A stretch of DNA of 42,112 nucleotides from Lachnospiraceae bacterium UBA1748. GTDB taxonomy: Bacteria > Bacillota > Clostridia > Lachnospirales > Lachnospiraceae. The position numbers were made by a program, and so were the translations under genes. Below, piece by piece: positions 28,379-37,599 of the stretch. Under the pieces are notes generated by a model. It was not told where the DNA came from, did not search any database, and was given only the letters and a program-made list of their open reading frames with translations. Positions within the stretch are counted from its first letter, which is position 1. Each line of letters begins with the position of its first letter. Where the stretch lies: contig DCHQ01000036.1 in NCBI GenBank assembly GCA_002314855.1, positions 1 through 42,112 of the forward strand, written 5' to 3'.

Positions 28379-29569
28379 TTACATACGTGTATATTCATAG
28401 CCAAGGCTTGGTGGCAGATTTGGTGCAGGACATACTGGCCCTCCATCGTCGTGGACACTAAGCTCCTCGGAATCGTCCATATGCGACTTAATAAAATCCA
28501 TTAATCTTTCTGCTGCCACATCAGCATTCCAGGTATCCCTAATTGTTTCAAAAGCGTTTCGTCCAATCTCACGGCGCATATCATCATTATGAATAAGAAT
28601 CTGTACCAGATTAATCATCTCGTCTATATCACCATTGCGATAGACCATACCATTCTCGCCATGATGAACTAAATATGGAACAGCACCGATACCACTTCCT
28701 GCAACCACAGCGCAGCCTGCATTCATGGCTTCGTTTAATACTGCGCCCCAGCCTTCTTTATAGTCACTGGTAAAAACATATATATCTGATGCAAGCATCT
28801 CTTCCCTGATCTTGGCTGGCTCCATAAACGGTTTAAAATTTATTTTATCAGCCACATCATATTCGTTAGCCATCGTAACAAGTTCATCATGAAGCGGTCC
28901 ATCACCTATTAGACTTACTTCGAATTCATAGCCCTTTTTACTAAGAGCGCTTGTTAGAAAAATCATGTGTTCTGCGTGCTTCCAGTCTATCTGTCTTCCG
29001 CACCACATAATCCTTAGTTTATCGCCACTTGACTTAAGATGCTTATTTCCAAAAAGTTCTTCCTCTCTGTATTCTACAAACTCAGGAAAATATCCCCATG
29101 TAAGCATTCTGTTTTTATAGGCATGAATAAGTGAGAAATCAGAAGCTACATACGCACCAGAGCATAAAAGATATACATTACTCTTAAATCTGACATGGTC
29201 ATGATATTTCTTGATAAGGCCTCTTGGAGAAATGAATTTCCACTGCCCATCCTTATATATTCTTTCGCTGTATCTTAAAACAAAACGGCCTGCCTTTAGT
29301 CTAGACATAATAAAGCTCTCATCATCAGTTCCGCCAAAGATAACTACATCGCTGTCCATAATAAGCTTCTTACAGCCATCAGGATCTTTACTATATTCTT
29401 TAAAAAAAGGATAATCCTCTGCCTTAAATCCCCAGCCCATATTTTTTCGCTCGGCTTCCATCTCTTCAGTCTGGATAAAGTAATATTCCACATCCTCCAT
29501 TTGAGCCATTGCCTTGCTAAAAGGTAACTGATGATGATTAAGGTAATTGGATATAAAAGAAATAACCAC
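28379..29569 (-). CDS. Glycosyltransferase family 4
   Basis: A 396-residue GT4 enzyme. The N-terminal YLNHHQLPFSKAM segment and the EX7E motif (E272/E280 in KEGWGAVLNEAMNAG) are visible. It starts at a GTG (29569) with GGAG seven bases upstream; no ATG lies near. The last 35 residues, past the fold, are acidic then proline-rich and look like a linker or a poorly conserved tail. It follows another GT4 by 12 bases, so the two probably add consecutive sugars. Confidence 0.87.
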   Translation of the reverse strand: MVISFISNYLNHHQLPFSKAMAQMEDVEYYFIQTEEMEAERKNMGWGFKAEDYPFFKEYSKDPDGCKKLIMDSDVVIFGGTDDESFIMSRLKAGRFVLRYSERIYKDGQWKFISPRGLIKKYHDHVRFKSNVYLLCSGAYVASDFSLIHAYKNRMLTWGYFPEFVEYREEELFGNKHLKSSGDKLRIMWCGRQIDWKHAEHMIFLTSALSKKGYEFEVSLIGDGPLHDELVTMANEYDVADKINFKPFMEPAKIREEMLASDIYVFTSDYKEGWGAVLNEAMNAGCAVVAGSGIGAVPYLVHHGENGMVYRNGDIDEMINLVQILIHNDDMRREIGRNAFETIRDTWNADVAAERLMDFIKSHMDDSEELSVHDDGGPVCPAPNLPPSLGYEYTRM

Positions 29570-29581
29570 TTCTAATCTCCA

Positions 29582-30862
29582 TTAATTATTATCTACACTT
29601 GCCTGAGCCACTGACTTATACATCTCAAGCATCGCATTATAGTTGTCTTCTCTGCCATGATTTTTCTGACCGCGTTCGCGTCCTTTTTGACCTAGCTTAG
29701 CAGCTTCTTTCACGCTACTAAAAAGCCTGTCAATGGAATCAGCCAGCATGGATGCATTATCCCAGTCATACATGATAACTTCCTCGTCTGATGCCATTGA
29801 AGGTATTCCACCAACTCTGGCGGATACGCAAGGAACACCAAGGAGCATGGCTTCACCAAGAGAATTCGGTGAATTCTCAAGTCTTGATGGAACAAGAAAT
29901 AGCGATGACTCAAGGAATAAAGTCTTCATACTGTCAGCATCCTTCTGCCCCACAAAAAACACATTATCCTTAAGCTTGTATTTCTTAATTAGCTCCAGTA
30001 AATATTTTCCATAGCTTGAAATTTTTATCTTGTCTTTAAGCGTAGCAAATCTTGTAATATTGTCGCCAGATACATATAGCTTAATATCTGGATATTTATC
30101 CTTAAGCTTTCCAACTGCCTCAATCGCAAAATGAACACCCTTAAGCGGATAGTTTCCCTGTGATACAAAGATGCTTCGAGGCTTAGCATTATCCGACTTC
30201 CATTCTCCTTCGTAAAACTGAGGGCGCAGTGTTTCACCTAGCTTGTAATACTGGATACTACTATTAATAGACATCGCATAGTCTCTATCAAAATCAGTTC
30301 GTCCACATACATTCTTAGCTAGTCTAAGCACTTCTTTTTCAAAGCTTGCTCTGCTTATATACTTGGCTTTCTGCTCTTTAATGCTATCATGGCGCAGCCA
30401 GTCTCTAAATGTTCTTCTATTAATCACATAATCTGGTAACCCTGAATAGTATGCATCCGCATACAGCTCCATAATACCCTGAAGATGAATAACGGCTTTG
30501 CTCGCAAGTACATCATTTTTTAATAGTGCTAGTGTATGAGGATACTCCGTACCAAAGCAATGAATTACATCAGGATTATATTTACTGCATATCTGTGATA
30601 GCTGTAGCTCCAGTTTCGCATCATAATTCTCTGGATGAGTGCTGTCTGATACAAATCCATAATAATTCATGCCATCCGCCGTACCTTCTATGCTCTCGGT
30701 ATACGGAAAAGCAAATGCCAGTTCCATATCGTCGTGGGCACTCACCACTGCAGCCATGCCGGCTATCCAGCCCTCCTTATTGGTTCCGTCCTTACCAAGG
30801 CTCTTAGCCACAAAAAGAGGCATAATATTACAAAGCCATAGACATTTAATCTTTTTTGCCAT
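29582..30862 (-). CDS. Glycosyltransferase family 4
   Basis: A 426-residue GT4 enzyme. IHCFGTEYPHT near 100-110 and SQGNYPLKGVHFAIEA near 234-249 belong to the fold, and the EX7E motif appears as SRLENSPNSLGEAML (E329/E337). It overlaps the preceding GT2 gene by 17 bases, and the AAAGGG inside that gene's end serves as ribosome site. Donor unknown. Confidence 0.87.
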   Translation of the reverse strand: MAKKIKCLWLCNIMPLFVAKSLGKDGTNKEGWIAGMAAVVSAHDDMELAFAFPYTESIEGTADGMNYYGFVSDSTHPENYDAKLELQLSQICSKYNPDVIHCFGTEYPHTLALLKNDVLASKAVIHLQGIMELYADAYYSGLPDYVINRRTFRDWLRHDSIKEQKAKYISRASFEKEVLRLAKNVCGRTDFDRDYAMSINSSIQYYKLGETLRPQFYEGEWKSDNAKPRSIFVSQGNYPLKGVHFAIEAVGKLKDKYPDIKLYVSGDNITRFATLKDKIKISSYGKYLLELIKKYKLKDNVFFVGQKDADSMKTLFLESSLFLVPSRLENSPNSLGEAMLLGVPCVSARVGGIPSMASDEEVIMYDWDNASMLADSIDRLFSSVKEAAKLGQKGRERGQKNHGREDNYNAMLEMYKSVAQASVDNN

Positions 30863-31637
30863 AAATAATACCCTTTATCCCCTGATATAAACGTCCAAAC
30901 ACAGGACTTTCCGCCATGAGCTTTCGAAGTGGCTGAAGCGTAATAATCATAATAGCATCGTATATAACAGATTTACTTCCCTGATACTTTCTTACGATAA
31001 GCTTGTGCTCCCTGGCTGATACCTTTAGATTCTCTTTGGTCTCAGAATAGCCGCCACCTTCATAAATACATATTGGTAATGCTATATGAGAAGTCTTCGC
31101 CTTGCACTTATATACCGACCATAAAAAATGTTCATAATCACTTCTCACCTTAAAGCTTATATCGTAGCCTCTCTGGCCAAATAGTCTTTTATTATAAAAA
31201 CATACCTGATGACATGGAACATTACGATACAGGCCAAAATCAGTGAGCCTATCAGGGTAAGGTATAATAACATCCTGATCACTTCTTCGCATATCACCGT
31301 AGACTATGTCACTACTATGACCAGCCTGGTATTTTGCTACTGCAGCAAGCACCTTGTTACTTGCAAATAGATCACCGGTATTCATAAATATATAATAGTC
31401 ACCTAAGCATTCGCTTACAGCCTGGTTCATAGCATCATATATAGATGTATCCTTGCGGCTAACCACCCTTATATTAGGAGCATTTAACTCTTTCAAAAAA
31501 TCAAGAGAGCCGTCACTTGAAGCTCCATCCTTAATTAATATCTCATAATCCCTATAGGTTTGTGAAAGCGCACTCTTTACTGTTTCCTCAAGCTTACTGC
31601 CAGCATTAAGAGTGACTATAATAATCGAAAATCTCAA
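30846..31637 (-). CDS. Glycosyltransferase family 2, WcaE-like
   Basis: A 263-residue GT2 enzyme of GT-A fold. DGASSDGS at 37-44 and DTSIYDAMNQAV with MNTGD near 63-89 match the WcaE-like colanic acid group. The start is a TTG (31637) with AGAGG 8 bases upstream; a nearer ATG is out of frame and stops at once. It directly follows the polymerase gene. Confidence 0.87.
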   Translation of the reverse strand: MRFSIIIVTLNAGSKLEETVKSALSQTYRDYEILIKDGASSDGSLDFLKELNAPNIRVVSRKDTSIYDAMNQAVSECLGDYYIFMNTGDLFASNKVLAAVAKYQAGHSSDIVYGDMRRSDQDVIIPYPDRLTDFGLYRNVPCHQVCFYNKRLFGQRGYDISFKVRSDYEHFLWSVYKCKAKTSHIALPICIYEGGGYSETKENLKVSAREHKLIVRKYQGSKSVIYDAIMIITLQPLRKLMAESPVFGRLYQGIKGIIYGKKD

Positions 31638-31649
31638 ATCATATACCTC

Positions 31650-32777
31650 TTATTGATTCTTATATGGTACAGGTACTAATGGTAGGAAATCAAAATCTTC
31701 ATAAAGCCATGATGAATATGGCAAAATCTTCACTTCCACATCATAAGCCTTACGCAAAAACAAAATAAAATACAGCACCCCAGCTATTACTACGCCCGCT
31801 GTTATTAATCGTCTTTTTCTATCATCCTTGATGGACTTTATAACTGCAGGAATAAGCAGAATATTACTGATATTAAGATAATATCCTATTCTTGATACGA
31901 ACGGGATAAAGTAGAAAAATGCATACACAATAAGCGCTGCATAATTCAAATAAAAATAAAATCTATTTTTCTTATTGTCCTTAATTGCATCCTTCCAAAA
32001 AATCAGACATAAAGCTAAGATGCCAAGACTTCGAAGTACGTTAATAATACTAAGCTGACCACCAGCAAGATATTCTTCCTCGAACTGATAAGATGGATAT
32101 AGTCTTACAAATAAATCCATAAGGTTATTTCTAAATAACAGACCAAGTGGTGAAATAACCGCAAGCAAAATGGCCTGCCATCTTTTCCATGGAATGGTTG
32201 CAAGTATATATACTGGTATACATACAAGTGTCGATTTATGAAAGAGCGATGCTATGAGTATTGTAATTATAAAGCTTATATATTTTTTGTCTGTTATAAA
32301 CTTATGCGCATATAAAACTATGGCTAAAGCAAAATAGTACCTTACAGTATTAAAGGTCTGATAATACATTCCAAAAGCCATAAACAGAAAAAATGTAAGA
32401 ACAAAGCTGTCGCTCTGTTTGTACATACCAATCAAAAATATAGCAATTGTAAGTCCACCAAATAGCGCAAATGCATATAGATAGCACTCACTGTTAAAGA
32501 ACCAGTAGATAAATTTTATTACCTGATTAAAGCCCTTTTCAGTAACAACATACACTCCATAATGAATATCATGAAATCGCTCGATATATGTTGGATAGTC
32601 ATTGCCCGTATTAATTCTGAGCGCTGAAACTAAAAAAAGGAGCACAAATAAACCTCCAAGAACAATTCGGTTTATTAATACTCTCCTGGTTAAAACATAT
32701 GTATTAGATTGTGTAACTGTAGTTACTCTGCTGGCAAGAGCCACGGACAGAGCAGCTACCACAATATATAAAATCAT
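31650..32777 (-). CDS. EpsG/Wzy-type polysaccharide polymerase
   Basis: A 375-residue polytopic protein with about ten hydrophobic helices. The RINTGNDYPTYIERF segment after the second helix and the NTVRYYFALAIVLYA helix are typical of the EpsG family, which joins repeat units outside the membrane. It is the only polymerase I recognise in the window. The start overlaps the GT2 stop by 4 bases (ATGA), so translation is probably coupled; no good ribosome site is visible. Confidence 0.88.
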   Translation of the reverse strand: MILYIVVAALSVALASRVTTVTQSNTYVLTRRVLINRIVLGGLFVLLFLVSALRINTGNDYPTYIERFHDIHYGVYVVTEKGFNQVIKFIYWFFNSECYLYAFALFGGLTIAIFLIGMYKQSDSFVLTFFLFMAFGMYYQTFNTVRYYFALAIVLYAHKFITDKKYISFIITILIASLFHKSTLVCIPVYILATIPWKRWQAILLAVISPLGLLFRNNLMDLFVRLYPSYQFEEEYLAGGQLSIINVLRSLGILALCLIFWKDAIKDNKKNRFYFYLNYAALIVYAFFYFIPFVSRIGYYLNISNILLIPAVIKSIKDDRKRRLITAGVVIAGVLYFILFLRKAYDVEVKILPYSSWLYEDFDFLPLVPVPYKNQ

Positions 32778-33550
32778 TTTGCGTCTTTAATTCCCTTTTT
32801 TATAAGCTTATATGCCTTGCCTGCAGGCACCTCCTGGCACATAAAGCTCTTCTTGGCCATAATAAATCTGGCTGCAAATACTGATGCAAGCCATCCATAT
32901 AAATGATGGTAAAGCACACCTCTGTCGTAAAAGAACTTCTCTGTATAACCCTGAAACCATGTGGAAGGTCTTGCCTTCTCCTCACCTATCTCGATTGGAA
33001 GAGCATACACCCTAAGGCCCTTCTTAATGCAGTTCATAAGAAACAGACTATCTTCACCTGCACTATACTTGGCACCACCTCCAAAAAGAAGTGAGTATGT
33101 CACACCGGTCTTAATAAGCTTTTCTCTTTTAATTGCAAAGCTGTAGGTTGGATACCTGCCTGCATTATATGAATGTATTCTTTTTTCCTTAGTAGTATGA
33201 TATGTAAATCGTTCCTCACATACCCTCATATTAAATATGAGCATATCAGCACCTGGTCTTGCCTCAAATGCTTCCAAAACTTTGCTCTCATATCCATCGT
33301 CGTATACAATATCTTCATCTGAGAAAAGAATGATATCTGCCTCGCTTCTTTGCAAAGCTGTATTACGGCTAAGACCAACGCCTCTCTCATTCATAGAGAA
33401 AAACTGTACTTTATTGCCATCATAATTCTTCTCTGAATAATCATAATGATCACACTGATTAACTATGATTGCATCGGATGCAAGTCTCATTGAAGAAACC
33501 AGATCATCCATATCTTTATTCATACATGACACTAATACCTGTAATGTCAT
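32774..33550 (-). CDS. Glycosyltransferase family 2 (GT-A fold)
   Basis: A 258-residue GT2 enzyme. GLSRNTAL at 59-66 and the DED motif at 78-80 in LFSDEDIVYDD show the family; AGEDSLFLMN later supplies the conserved acidic catalytic segment. I chose the ATG at 33550, with GGAG six bases before, rather than an in-frame TTG at 33562. Donor unknown. It may add a sugar soon after the initiating transferase encoded two genes upstream. Confidence 0.85.
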   Translation of the reverse strand: MTLQVLVSCMNKDMDDLVSSMRLASDAIIVNQCDHYDYSEKNYDGNKVQFFSMNERGVGLSRNTALQRSEADIILFSDEDIVYDDGYESKVLEAFEARPGADMLIFNMRVCEERFTYHTTKEKRIHSYNAGRYPTYSFAIKREKLIKTGVTYSLLFGGGAKYSAGEDSLFLMNCIKKGLRVYALPIEIGEEKARPSTWFQGYTEKFFYDRGVLYHHLYGWLASVFAARFIMAKKSFMCQEVPAGKAYKLIKKGIKDAK

Positions 33551-33572
33551 CTTAATCTCCAATCATTAAACA

Positions 33573-34622
33573 CTATCTGCCAACCCTGTAGTAGGCATTA
33601 TAAATAGCCTCATCACCATCAACCAGGATATATGCAGCCACTTCTATTCCCATCAGCTTCGCATTATTAACAGCTCTCGATAAGCTGCCATAATCATCCT
33701 TACCACAGCTAACAAGCATAATCCCTAGAGCTCCAGACTTAGCTTCGCTAATAAAAGAGCTGTTATTCTCGTGATAAAGCATATTCACACTTACTCCATC
33801 AGGGAGAACATTTTTCTCGAACTCTTCTACTTCGAATTCCTTCTCTGTAACTTCATTAAGTGCTTCAGCTCTAAAAAGATTAATCTTTTTAGAATCTTTG
33901 TCACTGCAAAGCATAGCAAGATTATCAGCAAGTCTCTCGTCACAGTATTTCTTGCCTTTTCCAAAAATCATTCCTATAGGATAAATACCAAAACGATTAT
34001 AAAAGTCCTCGTAAGTATAAACAGAGCTGTCCCTTGCGCTTAAGTAGATAAGAACCAATACGCCAGCAATGATACCGACTACCACGCCAAATACAAGATT
34101 ACGAGTAACCAGTAATGGCACCTCTATCTTCTCAGTAATAGGTCCATCCCATTTTTCTATGGATGTAAAACCTTTTTCTTCCAGTGCAAAGTTAACTAGT
34201 GCCTGACCTGTAGCTTCCTGCATGGCTTCTATTCTAGATATATCTTCATCCTCAAAATACACCCATATAAAACGAATATCTGACATGGTTGGAATAACCG
34301 AAATTTCAGCCATATACTGCTTGTCAGCTCCAATCGCCTCAGCAGCCTTTCCCATGATTTTATCGGAATCAAGCACTTCATTCCAGGTAAAGTCATTGTA
34401 ATAATCATGAACTGCCTCAAATTCCTCAGTATCGAAAGTAATATAATAAAGAGCCTTGCATCGATACATATCAGGACCTAACATAATAGCTGCTTTAATA
34501 TAATACACGCCACCAAAAATCAGGACACCAAGTAATGCTCCAAGCAAAACAATCCATATTCTTTTTCTATTTAGAAGGGCAAATCTTTTTAAATCCACCG
34601 CTTCATTTAAATAATCCTGCAT
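33573..34622 (-). CDS. Wzz/YveK-type chain-length protein with a degenerate kinase-like tail
   Basis: A 349-residue membrane protein. It has a Wzz-type domain between two helices (about 22-42 and 171-193), as in YveK/CpsC co-polymerases that set chain length. After the second helix the cytosolic part (about 194-349) resembles the bacterial tyrosine kinase partner (CpsD/YwqD): YEDFYNRFGIYPIGMI resembles its opening and LGIMLVSCGKDDYGSLSRAV near 299-318 its closing strand. No Walker A (GxxxxGKS/T) is visible, so kinase activity is unlikely. No separate kinase gene was seen. Confidence 0.82.
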   Translation of the reverse strand: MQDYLNEAVDLKRFALLNRKRIWIVLLGALLGVLIFGGVYYIKAAIMLGPDMYRCKALYYITFDTEEFEAVHDYYNDFTWNEVLDSDKIMGKAAEAIGADKQYMAEISVIPTMSDIRFIWVYFEDEDISRIEAMQEATGQALVNFALEEKGFTSIEKWDGPITEKIEVPLLVTRNLVFGVVVGIIAGVLVLIYLSARDSSVYTYEDFYNRFGIYPIGMIFGKGKKYCDERLADNLAMLCSDKDSKKINLFRAEALNEVTEKEFEVEEFEKNVLPDGVSVNMLYHENNSSFISEAKSGALGIMLVSCGKDDYGSLSRAVNNAKLMGIEVAAYILVDGDEAIYNAYYRVGR

Positions 34623-34631
34623 ACCTTTATC

Positions 34632-35993
34632 CTATTTTTTAAGAGCTGTTGTCTGATTGCTTTCAACACCTTCAGTGCTCTCTGGCTTAAGAACAATCTT
34701 AAGAGTAAGAAGCATAAGCTTAAAGTCGAGCCATATTGAATAGTTTTCAATATAAGCAAGGTCAAGCTTAAGCTTGTCATAAGGAGTTGTATTATATTTG
34801 CCATAAACCTGCGCATAACCTGCAAGTCCAGCCTTAACCTTCATTCGGAAAATAAATTCAGGCATATCTTCAATATACTGGGCTATAATCTCTGGTCTTT
34901 CTGGTCTAGGTCCAATGAATGACATTTCACCCTTTAAGATATTGAAAAGCTGTGGGAGCTCGTCTATTCTGCATGCTCTTATAAACTTACCAATTGGAGT
35001 AATACGATCGTCGTTCTTGGATGCAAGTCTTGCCTTACCATCCTTCTCAGCATCAACCTTCATTGATCGGAACTTGAGTATCTTAAACTCCTTGGAATCC
35101 TGAGTGCATCTTACCTGCTTATATAAAACAGGACCCCAATCATAACACTTAATAAATATTGCTGTAATAAGCATTATTGGTGAAGTTATAACTATAAGAA
35201 GAAGTGAACATATAATATCCACAATACGCTTAACTATACTTTCCTCGACTGTAAGAGCATATTCTCTAGTAAGATATATAGGTGTATCAAAGATATGCAT
35301 TTCAGTCATACCCTTAATAAGAACATCCGGAATCTTAGGCATAAGATATACTCTGATTGACTTCCCATAACAGAACTTAAGTATCTTATTACGTTCAGTC
35401 ATTGGAAGATCCCACAGAACTACCGCATCATATCTATTGAGTACCTCGGCACATATAGCTTCAACGCCTTCATCAATATTCATGATACGACATATTTTGT
35501 ATTTATCAGGACGACTCGCGAACTTGGATTCAATACCCTCAGTAGAGCGGCCACCTGAAACAAGAAGCATATCCCTAGGAGGGAACAGGAATGAATATAA
35601 TCCCTGGCTTATAGCTGTCCACAAACCTATCCATACAATATCCACGCCCATAAGTGCCAGCATATATACCGGTACTACCAGCTTGGCAGACATAAGACAT
35701 ATGATGCCATATGAGAAAATATTGACACAAAGTGTTGAGAAGACCTGCGAAAAGAATACCTCCCATGCCTTCAGGTATCCTATCTTCATACCACCATACA
35801 TTCTTGAAAAGAAAAACAGAAGGACAGCATAAATACTGATCATAAGGATATCACCCTTAATCCAGAATATCTGTGCTACCATGTCCTTGTAGTAGTGGAA
35901 CCAAAGAAAACCGTAAGCCGTAATCTGACATGCAAGGCTTAAGGCTGATGCAAATAATATTAAAATTCTACGTGATGTTTCCAGTTTTTTCAT
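34632..35993 (-). CDS. Undecaprenyl-phosphate sugar-1-phosphate transferase (polyprenol PGT), copy 1
   Basis: A 453-residue paralogue of the enzyme at 6583-7941 with the same layout: four N-terminal helices, a Rossmann-like middle domain (about 140-240), then the catalytic domain with KFRSM at 307-311, DELPQ at 344-348 and GPRPER at 361-366. It starts repeat-unit synthesis on undecaprenyl phosphate. The N-terminal alignment with its paralogue supports the ATG at 35993, yet no ribosome site precedes it. Instead a promoter (36002-36030) ends nine bases before the ATG, hinting at leaderless translation. Confidence 0.92.
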   Translation of the reverse strand: MKKLETSRRILILFASALSLACQITAYGFLWFHYYKDMVAQIFWIKGDILMISIYAVLLFFFSRMYGGMKIGYLKAWEVFFSQVFSTLCVNIFSYGIICLMSAKLVVPVYMLALMGVDIVWIGLWTAISQGLYSFLFPPRDMLLVSGGRSTEGIESKFASRPDKYKICRIMNIDEGVEAICAEVLNRYDAVVLWDLPMTERNKILKFCYGKSIRVYLMPKIPDVLIKGMTEMHIFDTPIYLTREYALTVEESIVKRIVDIICSLLLIVITSPIMLITAIFIKCYDWGPVLYKQVRCTQDSKEFKILKFRSMKVDAEKDGKARLASKNDDRITPIGKFIRACRIDELPQLFNILKGEMSFIGPRPERPEIIAQYIEDMPEFIFRMKVKAGLAGYAQVYGKYNTTPYDKLKLDLAYIENYSIWLDFKLMLLTLKIVLKPESTEGVESNQTTALKK

Positions 35994-36001
35994 AACACTT
36001 A

Positions 36002-36030
36002 ATTATACCATTGTTTTTATACTTCTACAA
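36002..36030 (-). promoter_or_regulatory. Internal promoter in front of the first sugar-phosphate transferase
   Basis: On the minus strand TTGTAG (36030-36025) and TATAAT (36007-36002) lie 17 bases apart, with TGG before the -10. The -35 covers the stop codon of the upstream GT2 gene. Transcription would begin at or within a few bases of the ATG at 35993. The 13-base core TGGTATAATTAAG is the same as in the pse promoter. Confidence 0.65.
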
Positions 36031-36765
36031 TCTTCTGGCCATGGCCCTCCAGGCCCAGCCCACCATATAATACAGGCTCCTAACAGCTCCAAAGCCCTCA
36101 TTTTTTCTGTATAAATTCCATATACGTTTTATGGCTGTAAGCTTATTGGAAGAAAGAGTATTGCTACTCCTTCGATATATAACCAGATTCTCATCAAGGC
36201 CATAGGCTGTGGTACCTGTCCTTAGTATGTTCCACCAGGTTGCGGTATCTTCACTAGGAATATCTGGCATATATATTAAGTCCCGAGAGAGCTTTTCAGT
36301 ATCAAACAAAACTGTTGAGGTGAAGATGACTGTTCGTGACAATGCTTTTTTATAGGTTATAGCCTCTGGTACGTGAACTATTTTGCCAGTCCCTACGCCT
36401 TCTTCATCGCCAAACTCATAGCCGGTAAAAACAAAAGCTGCATTTTTTGAATTCATATATTCAAGACTTCTTGAAAGCTTATGCTCATCCCATAAGTCAT
36501 CAGCATCAATAAATGCTATATATCTGCCACCAGCTTCACTGATACCTTTATTTCTAGCACTAAAAGCTCCGTGCTTTTCGCTATCGTTAATTACATATCT
36601 GATTCTTGGATCACTATAACCTTTTATAACACTGGCGCTTTTATCTGACGAGCCATCATCAACCAGTATCAGTTCAAAATCTTTGTAGTCCTGAGCTAGC
36701 ACTGAATCTATGGTTTTCGATATGTATTTTTCCGCATTGTAAACAGGTGAAATAATACTAATCAA
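36025..36765 (-). CDS. Glycosyltransferase family 2
   Basis: A 246-residue classical inverting GT2. SPVYNAEKYI opens the GT-A fold, DDGSSD is at 36-41 and the metal-binding DADD at 87-90. RNKGISEAGGRYIAF is typical. It lies between the membrane-protein pair and the first sugar-phosphate transferase. Substrates unknown. Confidence 0.9.
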   Translation of the reverse strand: MISIISPVYNAEKYISKTIDSVLAQDYKDFELILVDDGSSDKSASVIKGYSDPRIRYVINDSEKHGAFSARNKGISEAGGRYIAFIDADDLWDEHKLSRSLEYMNSKNAAFVFTGYEFGDEEGVGTGKIVHVPEAITYKKALSRTVIFTSTVLFDTEKLSRDLIYMPDIPSEDTATWWNILRTGTTAYGLDENLVIYRRSSNTLSSNKLTAIKRIWNLYRKNEGFGAVRSLYYMVGWAWRAMARRL

Positions 36766-36792
36766 TTATTAATCCTCATCATATACTGGTAA

Positions 36793-37599
36793 TTAATTCT
36801 CTTTGCAATATACAACATACACGCCATCTGAATATTCCAGAATATATTTACCCAGGTTCTCCGGAACCTTCATGTCCATATTATCAAAGCCTTCTTTTGA
36901 TAGAATAATGTAATCACAGTCGTATTTTATTGCCAGCTCCAGCAATTTATCCTGCATAATAGGAGCTGTTTTTATAATCTCATAAGCCAAATCAAGCTCA
37001 TCAAAGACCTTGTCATCCCAACCATCCTGCTGCCATTTATCCTTGCCATACAATGTATGGATACGGCCATCTAACTGGCGCGCTCTTTCCATTACCTCAC
37101 TCTCGCCCCATATAAGACAGCTATCTGCCTCCTTGTTATCAAGCGAGTACGCGATATACCTGATGACTCCATCTTTTCTTTCCTTCGCTTCCATTCGCTC
37201 TAAAACATTCATGTCCGATGCCGTAAATGAAGTTGTTGACGCAAGAACGAGTAACGCCAAAAGAGCTATTATAAAGAATATTTTCATCTTAATGCTTCCC
37301 AGCCTCTTTACTGCAGAAGCACAGGAATAAATAATTACTGGAATAAGTGGCAATATCCACAAGTAATAATTATTATAGTAAAGCTGAGGAAGTGCTCCTC
37401 GAACCGCCTTAATATAAATGGGATTAATAACTGTCAGTAATGCCAGCAGCGAATACCAGAACAGAAAAACTCTCTCAGCTCTTTTCTCGAATTTACCATA
37501 CCAAAGTCCTATTACTCCTGCCAGGAATATGGCTGTAAAGCCCACGCTTCCACCTGCCATCTCAAGAGCACGACGCATATCTCCAATAATACTTACCAT
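36793..37599 (-). CDS. Membrane protein, second part of a probable split DUF6077-like protein
   Basis: A 268-residue protein with about four helices (up to residue 125) and a soluble C-terminal domain. It has no signature I can name. The upstream gene encodes only a multi-helix part, and the two overlap by 7 bases in different frames; together (about 590 residues) they look like one DUF6077/GT-C-like protein. AAGGAGG lies 8 bases before the ATG at 37599, so independent translation is plausible, but those bases also encode arginines of the upstream protein. Function unknown; membrane glycosyltransferase or polymerase are options. Confidence 0.68.
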   Translation of the reverse strand: MVSIIGDMRRALEMAGGSVGFTAIFLAGVIGLWYGKFEKRAERVFLFWYSLLALLTVINPIYIKAVRGALPQLYYNNYYLWILPLIPVIIYSCASAVKRLGSIKMKIFFIIALLALLVLASTTSFTASDMNVLERMEAKERKDGVIRYIAYSLDNKEADSCLIWGESEVMERARQLDGRIHTLYGKDKWQQDGWDDKVFDELDLAYEIIKTAPIMQDKLLELAIKYDCDYIILSKEGFDNMDMKVPENLGKYILEYSDGVYVVYCKEN

